Positions 1-8,300 of a DNA stretch of 52,827 nt are shown here, one piece after another. The position numbers and the translations under genes were made by a program. The stretch comes from JAVBPE01 sp031549865 (GTDB taxonomy: Bacteria; Bacillota_I; Bacilli_A; Acholeplasmatales; Anaeroplasmataceae): assembly GCA_031549865.1 (NCBI GenBank), contig JAVBPE010000021.1, forward strand, positions 1-52,827. The letters are read 5' to 3'. The notes beneath the pieces were generated by a model. That model was not told the DNA's origin. It did no database searches and worked only from the letters and a program-made list of their open reading frames with translations. The first letter of the stretch is position 1. Every line of letters starts with the position of its first letter.

Positions 1-31
1 TACTATGTGCAAGAGTAGGTAGTTGCCAGGC
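1..31 (+). rRNA. rrf: 3' end of 5S rRNA (partial)
   Basis: The window opens inside what looks like the 3' end of a 5S rRNA gene: a GAGTAGGT..GTTGCCAGGC ending typical of Firmicutes 5S, followed by a pyrimidine-rich stretch. The rest of the gene, and presumably the 16S-23S genes, lie left of the window. The tRNA that follows 30 bases later fits the end of an rrn operon. The stretch is short, so the call rests on the conserved ending alone. Confidence 0.75.
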
Positions 32-60
32 TGTCTCTTTTTTATTTTATACAAACATTT

Positions 61-137
61 GCCTACATAGCTCAGTTGGTTAGAGCACTTGACTGTTAAT
101 CAAGGGGTCCTAGGTTCAAGTCCTAGTGTGGGCGCCA
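61..137 (+). tRNA. tRNA-Asn (anticodon GTT)
   Basis: Cloverleaf is readable by eye. A 7-bp acceptor stem pairs GCCTACA (61-67) with TGTGGGC (127-133). The D arm has AGCTCAGTTGGTTAGAGC, the anticodon loop is CTGTTAA with anticodon GTT, and the T arm is CTAGG/TTCAAGT/CCTAG. The discriminator base is G134 and CCA is encoded at 135-137. It decodes asparagine codons and sits just after the 5S rRNA end, so it is probably the last gene of an rRNA operon. Confidence 0.95.
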
Positions 138-143
138 TTAATT

Positions 144-164
144 GTTCCTGAAGGAACTTTTTTT
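144..164 (+). terminator. Intrinsic terminator after tRNA-Asn
   Basis: GTTCC (144-148) pairs with GGAAC (153-157) around a TGAA loop and is followed by seven T. It ends the rRNA/tRNA transcription unit. Confidence 0.8.
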
Positions 165-202
165 ATTTATAAAACATTTTTTTGTTTTTATTTTTTATAC
201 AC

Positions 203-231
203 TTGTATTCAAAGTGAAAACATTGTATAAT
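203..231 (+). promoter_or_regulatory. Sigma-A type promoter for thrC operon
   Basis: TTGTAT (203-208) and a perfect TATAAT (226-231) are separated by 17 bases, placing transcription start about 25 bases before the thrC start codon. No T-box, riboswitch or attenuator is visible in the short leader. Confidence 0.75.
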
Positions 232-262
232 AGTAATATTAATTTTTAAAAGGAGTGGTAGT

Positions 263-1678
263 ATGTTTGTTAGTACAAGAGGAAAGAAAATGGTTAACTC
301 ATTTGAAGCAATAGTTAAAGGATTAGCTGATGATGGGGGATTATATGTTATAGATGAAATTCCAAGTCTAGATTATAAAGAAATGTTAAATGACGATTAT
401 ATTACAATTGCTACAAAGGTTTTAAATGCCTTTTTTCCAGAATTCGGATATGATGTAATATTTAAAGAAATTAAAGAAGCGTATGCAACTTTTGATATAA
501 ATGAAGTAGTAACTTTAAAAGAAACTAAAAAAGCTTTCTTTTTAGAATTATTTCATGGACCAACATTAGCGTTTAAGGATTTAGCATTAGTTGTATTGCC
601 GCGTCTTATGTCTTTATCAAAGAAAAGACTTAACCAAAATGAAAAAACAACAATTTTAACTGCAACATCAGGAGACACTGGTGGAGCAGCTTTAAATGGT
701 TTTAAAGATATTGATAATATAAATATTATAGTATTATATCCAAATAATGGCGTAAGTCCAATTCAAGAAGCTCAAATGTGTTCATTTAGATCAGATAACG
801 CTAAGGTAATAGCAGTAGAAGGAAATTTTGATGATTGTCAAAATATTGTTAAAGAATTCTTCAATGAAAATACTGATTTAAGTATTTCAAGTGCTAATTC
901 AATAAATATTGCACGTCTTATCCCACAAGTTGTTTATTATTTCTATTCATATATTAATCTATTAAATAGAAAAGCAATTAAGACTGACGAATTAATAAAT
1001 TTCGATGTTCCAACAGGAAATTTTGGAGATATTTTTGCAGGATTTTATGCAAAACTAATGGGATTACCTATAAATAAACTTATCTGTGCATCTAATAAAA
1101 ATAAAGTTTTAACAGATTTCTTTAATAACGGTGTTTATGATAAAAATAGAGATTTTTATAAAACGAACACGCCTTCAATGGATATCTTAATTTCATCAAA
1201 TCTTGAGAGATTATTATATTACGGTCTTAATTGTGATTCTTCAAAAGTGAGAGATCTAATGAGCTCTTTAAAAATGACTGGAAAATATGATTTTAAAAAT
1301 CCTTTTAATGAATTTTATGCCTCTTATTGTTCTGAAATTGACACAAAAGAAGCAATTAAATCATTATTTAATAATGAAGGATATTTAATGGATCCACATA
1401 CTGCAGTAGCTTATAAGGTATATTTAGATTATTTAAAAGAAACTGGTGATCAATCTAAGACTGTAGTAATCTCAACAGCATCACCATTTAAATTTCCAGA
1501 AAGTATCATAGATTCTTTAGATTTACCAAAAAGTGAAAATGCCTTTGAAATGATTGATATTATATCTAAAAATTGTAATGTGGTTATTCCAAGCGTTTTA
1601 AATTACGGAAGTCCAATACAAGAAATATGGGAAAAAGAAAAAGTTAAAGAAAAATTACGTGCGGTGATCAAATGCTAG
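263..1678 (+). CDS. thrC: Threonine synthase
   Basis: This PLP enzyme converts O-phosphohomoserine to threonine in the cytosol, the last step of threonine synthesis. The 471-aa protein begins near the family's STRG motif (residues 4-7). It contains FHGPTLAFKD, in which K105 should form the Schiff base with PLP, followed by TATSGDTGGAAL, the phosphate-binding region. Length fits the bacterial type of about 430-500 aa. AGGAG at 251-255 supports the ATG at 263. The gene is the first of a four-gene threonine operon, and its last 7 bases overlap thrB. Confidence 0.96.
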   Translation: MFVSTRGKKMVNSFEAIVKGLADDGGLYVIDEIPSLDYKEMLNDDYITIATKVLNAFFPEFGYDVIFKEIKEAYATFDINEVVTLKETKKAFFLELFHGPTLAFKDLALVVLPRLMSLSKKRLNQNEKTTILTATSGDTGGAALNGFKDIDNINIIVLYPNNGVSPIQEAQMCSFRSDNAKVIAVEGNFDDCQNIVKEFFNENTDLSISSANSINIARLIPQVVYYFYSYINLLNRKAIKTDELINFDVPTGNFGDIFAGFYAKLMGLPINKLICASNKNKVLTDFFNNGVYDKNRDFYKTNTPSMDILISSNLERLLYYGLNCDSSKVRDLMSSLKMTGKYDFKNPFNEFYASYCSEIDTKEAIKSLFNNEGYLMDPHTAVAYKVYLDYLKETGDQSKTVVISTASPFKFPESIIDSLDLPKSENAFEMIDIISKNCNVVIPSVLNYGSPIQEIWEKEKVKEKLRAVIKC

Positions 1679-2526
1679 AAATTAAAGTTTGTGCAACTAG
1701 TGCAAATGTTTGTGTTGGATTTGATGTTTTGGGGATGGCTTTGGACTTAACTAATAATTTTTGGTTTGAGAAAAAAACTGAATTTGAATATCATGGATTT
1801 GAAGAAAAATATAAAAATAAAGATAATTTAGTCCAAAAATCTTATGAATATGTTTTTAAAAAGTCGAAAAAAGAAATAATACCTGTTTTAATTAAAATGG
1901 AAACTAATATTCCTGTTGAACGAGGACTAGGAAGCAGTTCATCATTAATAGTGGCTGGCGTTTTTGCGGCAAATTATTATTTAGGTAATTTATATAATAA
2001 GAATGAGTTATTAACCATTTGCAGTGAAATTGAAGGACATCCAGATAATGTTGCGCCAGCAATTTATGGGGGACTTGTTGCAAGTTATAAAATAAATGAT
2101 AATTATAATTCAATTGTTTATCCAGTAAGTGATGATTTGAAATTCATTTTAGTTTCTCCACCATTTCCACTGCAAACTAGTGAGGCAAGAAGAGTATTAC
2201 CTAAAAGTTATGAAACTTCTGATGTTGTAAATAATTTAAGTAGAATAGTAAATATTCCTTATGCATTTAAAATAGGAGATTTAGATTTAATTAAAGAATT
2301 ATTTATTGATAAGATTCATGAGCCGTACCGTATGGGATTAATCCCTAAGGCCAATGAAATAAAAGAATTAGCTGAATATTATAATAATGCATTTTCAATA
2401 AGTGGATCAGGATCTACTTTAATGATTATTTGTAAAGATTTAAATATAGTTCCACAATTAAAACAATTTGGTTATGAAGTTCGTGTTTTAAATGTCGGTA
2501 GTGAAGTCATAGTAAGGGAGATATAA
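1672..2526 (+). CDS. thrB: Homoserine kinase
   Basis: A GHMP-superfamily kinase that phosphorylates homoserine, making the substrate of threonine synthase encoded just upstream. The signature P-x3-GLGSSSS ATP loop lies at residues 81-91, followed by EIEGHPDNVAPAIYGG, typical of ThrB. A C-terminal SISGSGST motif closes the GHMP fold. The protein is 284 aa, a normal or slightly short length. Its ATG lies inside the end of thrC, implying translational coupling, and the ACT-protein gene begins one base after its stop. Confidence 0.95.
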   Translation: MLEIKVCATSANVCVGFDVLGMALDLTNNFWFEKKTEFEYHGFEEKYKNKDNLVQKSYEYVFKKSKKEIIPVLIKMETNIPVERGLGSSSSLIVAGVFAANYYLGNLYNKNELLTICSEIEGHPDNVAPAIYGGLVASYKINDNYNSIVYPVSDDLKFILVSPPFPLQTSEARRVLPKSYETSDVVNNLSRIVNIPYAFKIGDLDLIKELFIDKIHEPYRMGLIPKANEIKELAEYYNNAFSISGSGSTLMIICKDLNIVPQLKQFGYEVRVLNVGSEVIVREI

Positions 2527-2527
2527 T

Positions 2528-2962
2528 ATGAGTATGAATGAAGATTATTTAATAATCCATAAAAAAATATTACCTGATTATTTCGAAAAAGTTATGAAAA
2601 TAAAAGAAATAGTAAATGGGAATAAAAACATAAGTGAAGCATGTAAAGAAGTAGGCTTAAGTAGAAGTACTTTTTACAAATATAAAGATTTTGTTCATCG
2701 TCCATCAATTCAAGAAGGAAGAAGAATAATTTTAAGTTTAAAATTAATTGATGAACCAGGTGTTTTATCACATATTTTAAATTTTGTTGCCAATTCAAAA
2801 GGTAACATTTTAGCAATTAATCAAGAAATGCCAATTCATAATATTGCCTTTGTTACATTAACTATAGATGCAATTGATATGGAAATGTCTATTCAAGGTT
2901 TAGTTGGAGCGCTTAAAGAAATAGGTGAAGTAATGGATGTATTACTTGTAGCGGTGGAATAA
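2528..2962 (+). CDS. pheB: ACT domain protein, PheB/UPF0735 family
   Basis: A 144-aa protein of the UPF0735 (PheB) family. Residues about 25-55 form a helix-turn-helix-like segment (ISEACKEVGLSRSTFYKYKD). Residues about 65-144 form an ACT amino-acid-binding domain starting at GRRIILSLKLIDEPGVLSHIL. ACT domains usually sense amino acids and regulate linked enzymes. The gene sits between thrB and hom with 1-base spacing on each side, so it is probably an effector-sensing partner for aspartate-family amino acid synthesis. That role is inferred. A second ATG at 2534 is a possible alternative start. Confidence 0.85.
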   Translation: MSMNEDYLIIHKKILPDYFEKVMKIKEIVNGNKNISEACKEVGLSRSTFYKYKDFVHRPSIQEGRRIILSLKLIDEPGVLSHILNFVANSKGNILAINQEMPIHNIAFVTLTIDAIDMEMSIQGLVGALKEIGEVMDVLLVAVE

Positions 2963-4107
2963 TGAAATTAGCACTATTAGGATTTGGTAACATTGGATCT
3001 GTAGTTTATGATGTTATCCATAACAAAAGAGGATCATTTTTTAATAATGATATTGAATTTAAACATATTCTTGTTAAAAACAAAGAAGAAGTTAAAGTTG
3101 AAGATAGAGCATTTAGAGATTTATTAACTACAAGTTTTGATACTATAATAAATGACAATGAAATAGATGTAGTAATTGAAGTAATGGGCGCTCCAATCAG
3201 CTATAATTGTATAAAAAAATCTTTACAAAATAAAAAACATGTTATAACTGCTAACAAAGAAGTAATGGCTGAACACTTTACAGAACTTTTAAATATAGCT
3301 AAAGAAAATAACGTAAAATTATTATTTGAAGCATCTGTTGGCGGTGGAATCCCTATTATACAAGCTTTACTTAATGCTTCTACAACAAATAATATAAATC
3401 GTATTGAAGGTATTTTAAATGGGACAACCAATTTTATTTTAACTTCAATGCATAATGAAAAAATATCTTTTGAAGCTGCTTTAAAAATTGCTCAAGAAAA
3501 GGGATTTGCTGAGGCTGATCCTACAAGTGATCTTGAAGGACTTGACATGGTAAGAAAGATAACTATTTTATCACAAATTGCGTACCAAGGAGAAGTCGAT
3601 TTAAAACAAGTATATTCTTATGGTATAAAAAATATATCTAAAGAAATCGTAGATGTTGCAAATTTACTTGGATATAAAATTAAGTTTATTGCATCATCAA
3701 GCCTTACAAATAACGAAGTATCAATTACAGTTGAACCTGTAATGGTTAAAGAAACAGACATATTAGCAAATGTTGACTATGAATATAATGTTGTTAGATA
3801 TTATGGCGATAATTGTGGTGTTCAAACAATGGTTGGTAAAGGTGCAGGACCTGTAACTGTAAATGCTATTGTTAATGATTTATATTTGTTATTAAAAAAT
3901 TATGAAGTTGAGAGTAATAGTTTTAAATCATTAGAAATTGTTGGAAACAAAAATGCTTATGCTAAATACTTACTTTATTTAAATGAAAAAATAGATAAAA
4001 AACTGATTCATAAAGATTTAGATGAATTTGTAATTACAAATGATATCAGTGTAGTAGAATTAAATGAACTTAAAAAAGTTAGCAAATTCTATGCTAAGTT
4101 AATATAA
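2962..4107 (+). CDS. hom: Homoserine dehydrogenase (short C-terminus)
   Basis: Reduces aspartate semialdehyde to homoserine with NAD(P)H, the branch point to threonine and methionine. The Rossmann motif GFGNIG lies near residue 7. The conserved TANKEVMAEH, EASVGGGIPI, GILNGTTNFIL and AEADPTSDLEG motifs of the catalytic core follow. The protein is 381 aa, against about 430 for ACT-bearing homologues. The last 50 or so residues look like a shrunken ACT remnant. TAATG overlap with the upstream ACT protein indicates coupling. No aspartokinase or asd gene is in the window. Confidence 0.95.
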   Translation: MKLALLGFGNIGSVVYDVIHNKRGSFFNNDIEFKHILVKNKEEVKVEDRAFRDLLTTSFDTIINDNEIDVVIEVMGAPISYNCIKKSLQNKKHVITANKEVMAEHFTELLNIAKENNVKLLFEASVGGGIPIIQALLNASTTNNINRIEGILNGTTNFILTSMHNEKISFEAALKIAQEKGFAEADPTSDLEGLDMVRKITILSQIAYQGEVDLKQVYSYGIKNISKEIVDVANLLGYKIKFIASSSLTNNEVSITVEPVMVKETDILANVDYEYNVVRYYGDNCGVQTMVGKGAGPVTVNAIVNDLYLLLKNYEVESNSFKSLEIVGNKNAYAKYLLYLNEKIDKKLIHKDLDEFVITNDISVVELNELKKVSKFYAKLI

Positions 4108-4133
4108 AATTGGTTATAATAGAATATAATGAA

Positions 4134-4166
4134 TAGAGTGTTTGAATTTTCAAACACTCTATTTTT
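4134..4166 (+). terminator. Intrinsic terminator of the threonine operon
   Basis: A 12-bp perfect stem, TAGAGTGTTTGA (4134-4145) with TCAAACACTCTA (4150-4161), has a 4-base loop and is followed by TTTTT. It lies 27 bases after the hom stop codon. Confidence 0.9.
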
Positions 4167-4201
4167 ATAAATATGATAAAAAAATATAATGAATGTAAAG
4201 G

Positions 4202-4231
4202 TATACAAAAAGTATTTAAATGTTGTATAAT
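4202..4231 (+). promoter_or_regulatory. Probable promoter of the HD-GYP/kinase operon
   Basis: A perfect TATAAT lies at 4226-4231, preceded by TGT. The only -35 candidate is a weak TATACA at 4202-4207 with an 18-base spacer. Confidence 0.5.
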
Positions 4232-4272
4232 GAAGTATATTGACTTATTAATAATTGCAAAGGATGTGGAGT

Positions 4273-5322
4273 ATGAAAAATTCAGTTTTAATTATTGAAG
4301 ATAATAGAGAAAATATTGATGGATTGCGATCAATGCTAGAAGATGAATATGAAATATATATCGCTATAAATGGTCAAAAGGGTATAAGTTTATTGAATAA
4401 TATAATACCCGATATTATATTACTTGATATAGGATTGCCTGACATTAATGGGTTTGACGTTTTAAGAATGATAAAAAAGATAAATGGTTGTGAAAATATT
4501 CCCGTTATCTTTATTACAGGTGAAAAAGAAATTGTTGATGAAGAATATGGTTTAGAATTGGGTGCCTCTGATTATATCAAAAAACCATATGTTCCAAGTA
4601 TTTTAAAAATTAAAATTGAGAATAATATTCAAAATAAATTATATCGTGATAATTTAGAAAATTTAGTTCAAAAAAGAACAATTGAACTTCAAAAATCGCG
4701 TGAAAAAATTATTACAGGAATGTCTTTATTAGCAGAAACAAGAGATCATGAAACTGGTGGTCATATTCAAAGAATAAAGAAATATACTGAAGTTTTAGTA
4801 GATAAAATAATTGAATTAAAACCTGATATGATAAATAAAAAATATCGCGAAGATATTATTCTTTATTCTGTATTACATGATATTGGTAAGGTTGGGATAT
4901 CTGATCTTATACTATTAAAACCTGGAAAATTAACTTATGAAGAATATGAAATAATGAAATCTCATACAACTTTAGGTAGCGAAGTATTAAAACAAACAGA
5001 AAGTTTATTTGATGATGATTATTCATCTTTAGATGTTGCAATAGAAATTGCAGAAAGTCACCATGAAAAGTATGATGGAACAGGATATCCTCATAATCTA
5101 GTAGGTGACAGCATTCCGCTTTCTGCTAGAATAGTCGCCTTAGCAGACATTTATGATGCCCTAACAAGTAATCGACCATATAAAAAAGCTTTTTCTCATA
5201 ATGATGCAAAAGATATAATTTTAATTGGTGATGGCAGAACAATGCCAAGTCATTTTGATCCACTTGTATTGGAGGCGTTTGAAGCTTCTTTAAATATATT
5301 TGAAAAAATAGTAAATGAGTAG
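4273..5322 (+). CDS. Response regulator with HD-GYP domain (c-di-GMP phosphodiesterase type)
   Basis: Residues 4-120 are a receiver domain: acidic E9-D10, phosphoacceptor D52 in LLDIGLPDINGFDV, T82 and K103. Residues about 145-345 are an HD-GYP domain with H202-D203 (HDIGK), H263-H264-E265 and G271-Y272-P273, and all signature residues are present. The family hydrolyses cyclic di-GMP. The ATG at 4273 is preferred over upstream TTG 4255 or ATG 4264, because AAAGGA at 4258-4263 is correctly spaced and the receiver fold begins there. The hybrid kinase starts 9 bases downstream, so the two likely form one phosphorelay. Which ligand triggers it is unknown. Confidence 0.92.
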   Translation: MKNSVLIIEDNRENIDGLRSMLEDEYEIYIAINGQKGISLLNNIIPDIILLDIGLPDINGFDVLRMIKKINGCENIPVIFITGEKEIVDEEYGLELGASDYIKKPYVPSILKIKIENNIQNKLYRDNLENLVQKRTIELQKSREKIITGMSLLAETRDHETGGHIQRIKKYTEVLVDKIIELKPDMINKKYREDIILYSVLHDIGKVGISDLILLKPGKLTYEEYEIMKSHTTLGSEVLKQTESLFDDDYSSLDVAIEIAESHHEKYDGTGYPHNLVGDSIPLSARIVALADIYDALTSNRPYKKAFSHNDAKDIILIGDGRTMPSHFDPLVLEAFEASLNIFEKIVNE

Positions 5323-5331
5323 GTGATTTAA

Positions 5332-8300
5332 TTGAAAAAAATTTATATTTTAATAATAAATATTTTTATTATTTCAATATGTTTTTTAACATTTAATAAG
5401 CAAGAAATTAAAGCATTTTCTGATGATAATTCAAATAGAAATATAAATGTTGTTGTAAGTGAAGAAGACAGCATGTCGTGCGATAGAATACTTAGATATG
5501 CATTAAATAATTTAGGATATTCTGTATCTGTTACAAGTGCAAAAATGACTACAGCTATTATGGGTGCAAATGCTGGAACATATGACATATTAGCTATTCA
5601 AAATTTAGATTTTGATGGTCAATATACAAATTTAAAGATAGTTAATGAGAGCTTACAACAAGTTACATTTACATACTTTACATTAAAGGAAAATACTAAT
5701 GTTCCAAGTTCTTTAAATTGGTCTGATTTTTTAAATTATCGTTGTGGCGGAGAAATCCAAAGACCATACGTAGAATTAAATGTAGGAAATGCCGATTACA
5801 AAACGTATTCTTCAAAACCAAAATTAATGGAAGCCTTAAAAAATGAAGAAATTGATATAGCAATTATTCCAATTGTTTCGAATGCTAATTTTTATTTTGA
5901 GGATGTAATCGAAAAAAGAGGAACAATTGAAACTAAAGATGTTTATTCATATGTTAATATAAAAAATAATCATTTAATACCGTTGCTTGAAGAAGAGTAT
6001 AGAAAAATACGAGCTTCAGGTAATTTAGAAAAAATCATGGATGGAAGTTTTTTTGAAAAAGATGATCAATTTGTAATTTTAAATATTATGTCATATGATC
6101 CTACATTAGAAACTGTCAAAATTTTTCAAGAATCATTAAGAACTAATTTATCAAGTAATGAAAATATAAGAATATATACCATGTATTTGAATTCAAATTT
6201 GAGTACAGATTTAGATGTTAGAAATAAAATGAATATTGATACTCTCCGTTCTGACTTTGCATATAGACTACCGGATGTAGTAGTATCGTCAAATTCATAT
6301 GCTTTAAATTTTATTAAACAATATTATCATATAATTTTTGAGAGTGTTCCGATTATTCATACTGGTCCTGGGGATATAGAAGTATCTGGGTTTAATGAAT
6401 TTTTATATTTAAGACAAAATATTGCGGTTGAAGAAGTTGTTGATCAAGCGATAAAATTGTTTCCCCAAACTACAGAGTTTTTTATTATAAATGATTATTC
6501 ATTAGATGGAAAAATATGGGCAGATGAAATTGATCAAAAAATTATTAAATATAAAGATCAATATACTATAACTTATAACAAGAATGGTACAGTTGATGAA
6601 TTAATTGATGAATTAAACCATTTAAGTTCTAACACAGTTATATTATCAGGAATATATACTGGAACGTCTAGTAATAGATTTTTACTAGGTGAGCAACTAA
6701 GAACATTTATTACTAAAAACTACAATAACCCCGCTTTAAGCTGGAACTTAGCAGGACTAGAAACTAGTGAGATAGGTGGTAAATATATTGATCAAGAAAA
6801 AATAGCAAAGTATATTGCCCAAGCTATACTAGACCATGATATTATACATGAAAAAGTAAAAGTAATAGATTCTGAGGAATTTAATACTTGGATTTTCAAT
6901 GAAAATTTATTAAATAAATACAATATTAAAAAAAGTAGTTTACCTTCAAATTCTACAATTATAAATCAAAAATTATCTATGAGAGAAGCTAACCCCATAG
7001 CATATAAAATGGTAATTTTAATAATTATTGTATTATCACTTGGAATAGCAGTATTTATTTATTTTTTCATTGTAACACGTCTAAAAAATAGAAAATTGAT
7101 TGAAGTTCAAAAATCATTAGTTGATGCAGAAGAACTTATTTTAAAAGAACGAGAAATAAATGTGGTTAAACAAAAATTTAATAGTATATTAAAAGACGCT
7201 CCAATTTCATTTGTAATCACAGATAATACTGGGGTAATTATTCAATTAAATGATCATTCTGTAGAAAAATTAGGTTTTGAAGTTGGAAAACTTTATAGCA
7301 ATTTTGATTCCGATTATTTTATGCGTTTAAGCCAATTAGAAATTTTAAAAACCACTGGCTATATTTCCGACATATTAGTTGATTATACTACTACAAGCGG
7401 CAAAGTAGAATGTTATTTAGTTAGTGTAAAAAAATTTGAATTCGATAATGAAGTTAATTATGTTTTATGGGGTATAAATTTTGAGGAAATAAATAAACAA
7501 AGAAAGGCTTTAATTCAAGCACAAAATGACTTAAAACAAATTATAAATTTATTACCTTGGCCAATTTGTGTACTTGATCCAATTACAAAGAAAAATGTTT
7601 ATTTAAATCAAGTTTTTGATAACAAATTTAGAAATGAATCAATGTATCTTCATGAAAATCCTATCTTTCCACAATATCAATCAAATGGTGAGTTAACTAA
7701 AGATATGGTAGATCAATACATCTATGATATATGCTGTTCAGAAGAAGCTGTAATTAAAGAAATTGAACATTTTATAAAAGATAGAACTGTAACAATGCGT
7801 TGTTATGGGACTAAGGTTTATTATGACGAGAAAGAATCAGTACTAGTAATATTAGAAGATATTGAAGCTCAAAAGGTTCAACAAAATATGCTTATTAATG
7901 CTGCTTTAAAAGAAAAAGAAGCAAATCAATTAAAAAGTAAATTTATCATGAATATGAGTCATGAAATACGTACACCAATGAATGCCATAATAGGCATAAC
8001 TGATGTTCAATTAATGAAAGAAAATCCAGCGGAAATTCAAGAATCATTTAAAAAAGTTAATATTTCAGCTAAATTATTGCTAAACATTATTAATGATATT
8101 TTAGACTTCTCCAAAATTGAAGCGGATAGACTAGAATTAGTTGAAGTAGAATTTAATTTAGAAGATATTCTTTCTAATGCACTTTTAACAGCATCTCAAA
8201 AATTAGCAACTAAAAGAGTTGAAATGCTTTTAAATTTAGATACGAATTTACCACGTCGCTTAATTGGTGATGAAACAAGATTATGGCAAATTATAAAAAA

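Noticed and set aside
138..262. Threonine T-box or other leader control before thrC
   Set aside because: There is no AAGGTGGTACCGCG element or competing hairpin between the promoter and the start codon.
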